From Pseudomonas sp. Irchel 3A7 (GTDB taxonomy: Bacteria; Pseudomonadota; Gammaproteobacteria; Pseudomonadales; Pseudomonadaceae), in the NCBI RefSeq assembly GCF_900187565.1, contig NZ_FYED01000017.1, forward strand, positions 1 through 64,000: 64,000 nt of DNA, read 5' to 3'. Below the pieces are notes generated by a model. It saw only the letters and a list, made by a program, of their open reading frames with translations, was not told the DNA's origin and did no database searches. Shown one piece after another: positions 60,741 to 64,000 of this stretch. The position numbers and the translations under genes are program-made. Position 1 is the stretch's first letter. Each line of letters starts with the position of its first letter.

Positions 60741-63305
60741 TCAGTTGAAAACGATCTCGTCGTTTTCCACCGTGCCTTTGGCCGTGTCTCCCGGCATGAA
60801 TCGGCCGGAGAGAATCAGCTGTGCCAGCGGGTTTTCGATCCAGCGCTGGATCGCTCGTTTGAGCGGTCGTGCGCCATACACCGGGTCGTAACCGACCGCG
60901 ATCAGCTTGTCCATGGCCTCGGGGCTCAACTCCAGCTTCAACTCCCGCTCGGTGAGGCGACTGCGCAGACGACTCAACTGGATCTCGGTAATGCCGGCGA
61001 TCTGATCCCGCGCCAATGGCTCGAAGATCACCACCTCATCGACCCGGTTGATGAACTCAGGTCGGAAGTGCGAGGAAATCGCATCCATCACCGCCGCACG
61101 CTGAGCCTCACGATCACCGACCAGTTCCTGGATCTGCACCGAGCCCAGGTTGGAGGTCATGACAATCACGGTGTTCTTGAAATCCACCGTGCGGCCATGA
61201 CTGTCGGTCAGCCGGCCATCTTCCAGCACTTGCAACAAGATATTGAACACATCCGGGTGAGCTTTCTCGACCTCGTCCAGCAGGATCACCGAATAAGGCT
61301 TGCGACGCACAGCCTCCGTCAGATAACCGCCCTCTTCATAGCCGACATAGCCCGGTGGCGCGCCAATCAAGCGAGCCACGGAATGTTTCTCCATGAACTC
61401 GGACATATCGATGCGCACCATCGCTTCTTCGGTGTCGAAGAGGAATTCGGCCAGCGCCTTGCACAGCTCGGTTTTACCGACACCGGTCGGGCCGAGGAAC
61501 ATGAACGATCCACTCGGGCGATTCGGGTCGGACAACCCGGCGCGAGAACGCCGCACGGCGTTGGAAACCGCGACCACTGCTTCATCCTGGCCAATCACAC
61601 GCTGGTGCAACAGGCTTTCCATCTTCATCAGTTTGTCGCGCTCGCCTTCGAGCATTTTCGACACCGGAATACCGGTCCACTTCGATACGACTTCGGCGAT
61701 CTCTTCTTCAGTCACCTTGCTGCGCAGTAACTGGTTTTCACTCTTGCCATGCTGGTCGACCATTTGCAGGCTGCGCTCCAGGTCCGGGATCACCCCGTAC
61801 TGCAACTCAGCCATGCGGTTCAGGTCGCCTTTGCGGCGAGCGCTTTCCAGTTCCTGACGGGACTGTTCGATTTTCTGCTGGATCTGCGCCGAACCCTGCA
61901 CCTCGGCCTTTTCCGAGTTCCAGATTTCTTCGAGATCCGAATACTCGCGTTCGTGGCGCCGAATTTCTTCCTGGAGTTTTTCCAGACGCTTGATCGCCGC
62001 TTCGTCGCTTTCTTTCTTCAGCGCCTGGGACTCCACCTTCAGCTGAATCAGGCGACGCTCCAGACGGTCCAGCACTTCCGGTTTGGAGTCGATCTCCATG
62101 CGGATGCGGCTGGCGGCCTCGTCGATCAGGTCGATGGCCTTGTCCGGCAACTGACGGTCAGTGATGTAGCGATGGCTGAGTTTGGCCGCCGCAATGATCG
62201 CGCCGTCGGTGATCGCCACCTTGTGGTGGACCTCGTAGCGTTCTTTCAATCCTCGCAGGATGGCGATGGTGTCTTCTTCGCTCGGCTCGTCCACCAATAC
62301 TTTCTGGAAGCGCCGCTCAAGGGCTGCATCCTTCTCTATATATTGGCGGTACTCATTGAGCGTGGTCGCGCCGACGCAATGCAACTCACCGCGCGCCAGG
62401 GCTGGCTTGAGCATGTTGCCCGCATCCATCGAGCCTTCGCCCTTGCCGGCGCCGACCATGGTGTGCAGTTCGTCGATGAACAGAATGATCTGCCCTTCCT
62501 GCTTCGACAGTTCATTGAGCAGCGCTTTTAGCCGCTCTTCGAACTCGCCACGATACTTGGCACCGGCAATCAACGCCCCCATGTCCAGGGATAGCAGACG
62601 CTTGCCTTTCAGGCCGTCCGGCACTTCACCGTTGATAATGCGCTGGGCCAGACCTTCGGCGATGGCAGTTTTACCAACGCCAGGCTCACCGATCAGCACC
62701 GGGTTGTTCTTGGTGCGACGTTGCAGGACCTGGATGGTCCGACGAATTTCGTCGTCACGACCGATCACCGGGTCGAGCTTGCCGTCTTCGGCGCGCTTGG
62801 TCAGGTCGACGGTATATTTATCCAGCGCCTGGCGCGCCTCTTCGTGGTTCGGGTCATTGACTGCCTCGCCACCACGCAGGTTGTTGATCGCATTTTCCAG
62901 GGCTTTCTTGCTGACGCCCTGGCCCAGCAGCAATTTGCCGAGCTTGCTGTTCTCGTCCATGGCGGCGAGCAACACCAACTCGCTGGAAATGAACTGGTCG
63001 CCCTTCTGCTGGGCCAGGCGATCAGCCTGATTGAGCAGGCGCGCCAGATCCTGCGACATGTTGACGTCGCCGGTCGGATTCTGGATTTTTGGCAGCTGGT
63101 CGAGCTCTTTGGTCAGCTCTTTACGCAGGCTGTTGACGTCGAAGCCCACCTGCATCAACAGGGGCTTGATCGAACCACCCTGTTGCTCAAGCAGGGCCTG
63201 CATCAAATGCGCCGGCTCGATGGCGGGATGGTCAAGACCGACGGCCAGGGATTGGGCATCGGACAAGGCTAACTGCAACTTGCTGGTTAAACGGTCTATA
63301 CGCAT
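60741..63305 (-). CDS. clpB: ATP-dependent disaggregase ClpB
   Basis: Heat-shock Hsp100 chaperone that pulls aggregated proteins apart with DnaK. The 854-residue protein has an N-domain (1-145), AAA-1 with Walker A GEPGVGKTAIAEGLAQRI and Walker B ILFIDELHTMVGAGKGEGSM, a coiled-coil middle domain (about 400-530), AAA-2 with GPTGVGKTELCKALAEF, and sensor-2 GARPLKRAIQRWIENPLA. No ClpP-binding loop, as expected. Starts behind AAGGAAGG with a sigma-32 promoter upstream. Confidence 0.98.
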   Translation of the reverse strand: MRIDRLTSKLQLALSDAQSLAVGLDHPAIEPAHLMQALLEQQGGSIKPLLMQVGFDVNSLRKELTKELDQLPKIQNPTGDVNMSQDLARLLNQADRLAQQKGDQFISSELVLLAAMDENSKLGKLLLGQGVSKKALENAINNLRGGEAVNDPNHEEARQALDKYTVDLTKRAEDGKLDPVIGRDDEIRRTIQVLQRRTKNNPVLIGEPGVGKTAIAEGLAQRIINGEVPDGLKGKRLLSLDMGALIAGAKYRGEFEERLKALLNELSKQEGQIILFIDELHTMVGAGKGEGSMDAGNMLKPALARGELHCVGATTLNEYRQYIEKDAALERRFQKVLVDEPSEEDTIAILRGLKERYEVHHKVAITDGAIIAAAKLSHRYITDRQLPDKAIDLIDEAASRIRMEIDSKPEVLDRLERRLIQLKVESQALKKESDEAAIKRLEKLQEEIRRHEREYSDLEEIWNSEKAEVQGSAQIQQKIEQSRQELESARRKGDLNRMAELQYGVIPDLERSLQMVDQHGKSENQLLRSKVTEEEIAEVVSKWTGIPVSKMLEGERDKLMKMESLLHQRVIGQDEAVVAVSNAVRRSRAGLSDPNRPSGSFMFLGPTGVGKTELCKALAEFLFDTEEAMVRIDMSEFMEKHSVARLIGAPPGYVGYEEGGYLTEAVRRKPYSVILLDEVEKAHPDVFNILLQVLEDGRLTDSHGRTVDFKNTVIVMTSNLGSVQIQELVGDREAQRAAVMDAISSHFRPEFINRVDEVVIFEPLARDQIAGITEIQLSRLRSRLTERELKLELSPEAMDKLIAVGYDPVYGARPLKRAIQRWIENPLAQLILSGRFMPGDTAKGTVENDEIVFN

Positions 63306-63377
63306 GGGTCACCTTCCTTTTGAGCAGGCCGGACCTATAAAACATCCTGAATGAAGAAACCTGCCAGATACCACAGT

Positions 63378-63405
63378 AGATGCGGTCGATTCTGGGAGTT
63401 TCAAG
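63378..63405 (-). promoter_or_regulatory. Heat-shock (sigma-32/RpoH) promoter of clpB
   Basis: Minus strand CTTGAA (63400-63405), 14-bp spacer, CCGCATCT (63378-63385), close to the CTTGAA-N13-15-CCCCATnT consensus. About 70 bp before the clpB ATG. Confidence 0.82.
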
Positions 63406-63435
63406 CGTCGTGACGTTGATGCAGGTCAGGCAAGT

Positions 63436-64000
63436 CTAGCGTTCAAGCCAGATTAGGGAGGCAAAGCGACCAGTGCGAGGACTGCGGCGGTAGGAGAAGA
63501 AGCGAGGATCGGTCACGGTGCAGAAACCTCCGCCATAGACAGCCGTTACACCGCGAGCCGCCAGACGCAAACGCGCCAGCATATAGATGTCGGCCATGAA
63601 TTTGCCGGGGCTCTGGCTCGGAACAAAGGCTTCAGCCGCTTGCGGCAGCTGCTGAACGAAAGTTTCACGTACTTCCGGGCCGACTTCAAACGCTTGCGGG
63701 CCGATGGCCGGACCGAGCCAGACCAGCACCTCGGCAGGTGGTACGGCCAGACTGTCCAGAGTCGCTTCCAGCACGCCCGCCGCCAACCCGCGCCAGCCGG
63801 CATGAGCCGCAGCCACGCGCGTGCCGGCACGGTCACAAAACAGTGCAGGCAGGCAATCGGCGGTCATTGCCGCGCAGGCGATTCCCGGCGTTGCCGTCCA
63901 ACTGGCATCGGCGGTGACCACCTGACTCGGATCCGCATGAGCCACGACGATGCCGTGGACCTGCTGCAGCCAGGCCGGTTGAATAGAGAAGTGATCGGTC
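63436..64000 (-). CDS. pgeF: Peptidoglycan editing factor PgeF, 5' part beyond the window
   Basis: C-terminal part of a YfiH/PgeF (formerly multicopper polyphenol oxidase) protein, which prevents misincorporation of serine-containing precursors in peptidoglycan. The reading frame continues past the right edge: codons before position 63945 translate as QPAWLQQVHGIVVAHADPSQ, so the GTG at 63945 is not the start. The metal-binding segment AAHAGWRGLAAGVLEATL and TADCLPALFC are visible. It is transcribed towards clpB. Confidence 0.92.
   Translation of the reverse strand, partial: TDHFSIQPAWLQQVHGIVVAHADPSQVVTADASWTATPGIACAAMTADCLPALFCDRAGTRVAAAHAGWRGLAAGVLEATLDSLAVPPAEVLVWLGPAIGPQAFEVGPEVRETFVQQLPQAAEAFVPSQSPGKFMADIYMLARLRLAARGVTAVYGGGFCTVTDPRFFSYRRSPRTGRFASLIWLER

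Overview
The window is a chromosomal stretch from a Pseudomonas of the fluorescens group. The clues are the linked set dksA-gluQRS-cbrX-cbrA-cbrB-crcZ-pcnB-folK-panBCD-pgi-acs, a PrrF-type iron sRNA, CrcZ, an OprD/BenE/BenK transporter set, and many copies of the REPIN palindrome (GTGGGAGCGAGCCTGCTCGC and its inverse) typical of this group. No prophage, IS element or CRISPR array was seen. Nearly everything is core chromosome.

Layout. Positions 1-264 hold two tandem strong promoters facing left, with the hallmarks of an rRNA operon control region; the rRNA genes would lie off the left edge. From 265 to 10527, mostly on the minus strand, come msrQ-msrP (periplasmic methionine sulfoxide repair), pssA, ilvC-ilvH-ilvI with a long leader, a DUF4124 gene (plus strand), yqcC, lpoP and mrcB (PBP1b with its lipoprotein activator). 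From 10645 to 17500 lie an aminoglycoside-phosphotransferase-like/AAA fusion, a pentapeptide protein, a TfoX-C protein, the Fur-controlled PrrF sRNA next to an orphan haem-binding protein, a Rieske protein, sfsA, an aminotransferase and dksA. From 17687 to 34646 lie gluQRS, the CbrXAB system with CrcZ, pcnB, folK, panBCD, pgi, acs, a DUF2236 protein and an rRNA methyltransferase-like gene. DUF748/DUF2845, a BON protein and a type IV pilus locus follow; there pilA, pilC and pilD are intact but pilB is a deletion remnant. coaE and yacG come after it.

From 42936 to 49099 is a compact operon for an aa3-type haem-copper oxidase whose subunit II carries two cytochrome c domains and which has two subunit III genes. 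It is flanked by two small genes of unknown function. Next are a degenerate CbiM-like permease, a LysR regulator, a DUF2790 protein, and an aromatic-acid uptake set (OprD porin, BenE, BenK) without catabolic genes. DUF1780/MOSC, DUF3094, an NDH-2-like oxidoreductase, a chemoreceptor, a four-gene tRNA operon (Asn-Pro-Lys-Pro), clpB with a heat-shock promoter, and the 3' part of pgeF cut by the right edge complete the window.

A regulatory thread runs through the window. CbrA/CbrB activate CrcZ through RpoN; CrcZ titrates Hfq/Crc; and A-rich Hfq/Crc target motifs lie at the start codons of acs, benK and the OprD porin gene here. The most notable points for follow-up are the pilB remnant beside an apparently intact RpoN promoter for pilA, the diheme oxidase operon, the six REPINs of exactly 88 bp, an everted REP pair, and the long ilv leader with a candidate leader peptide.
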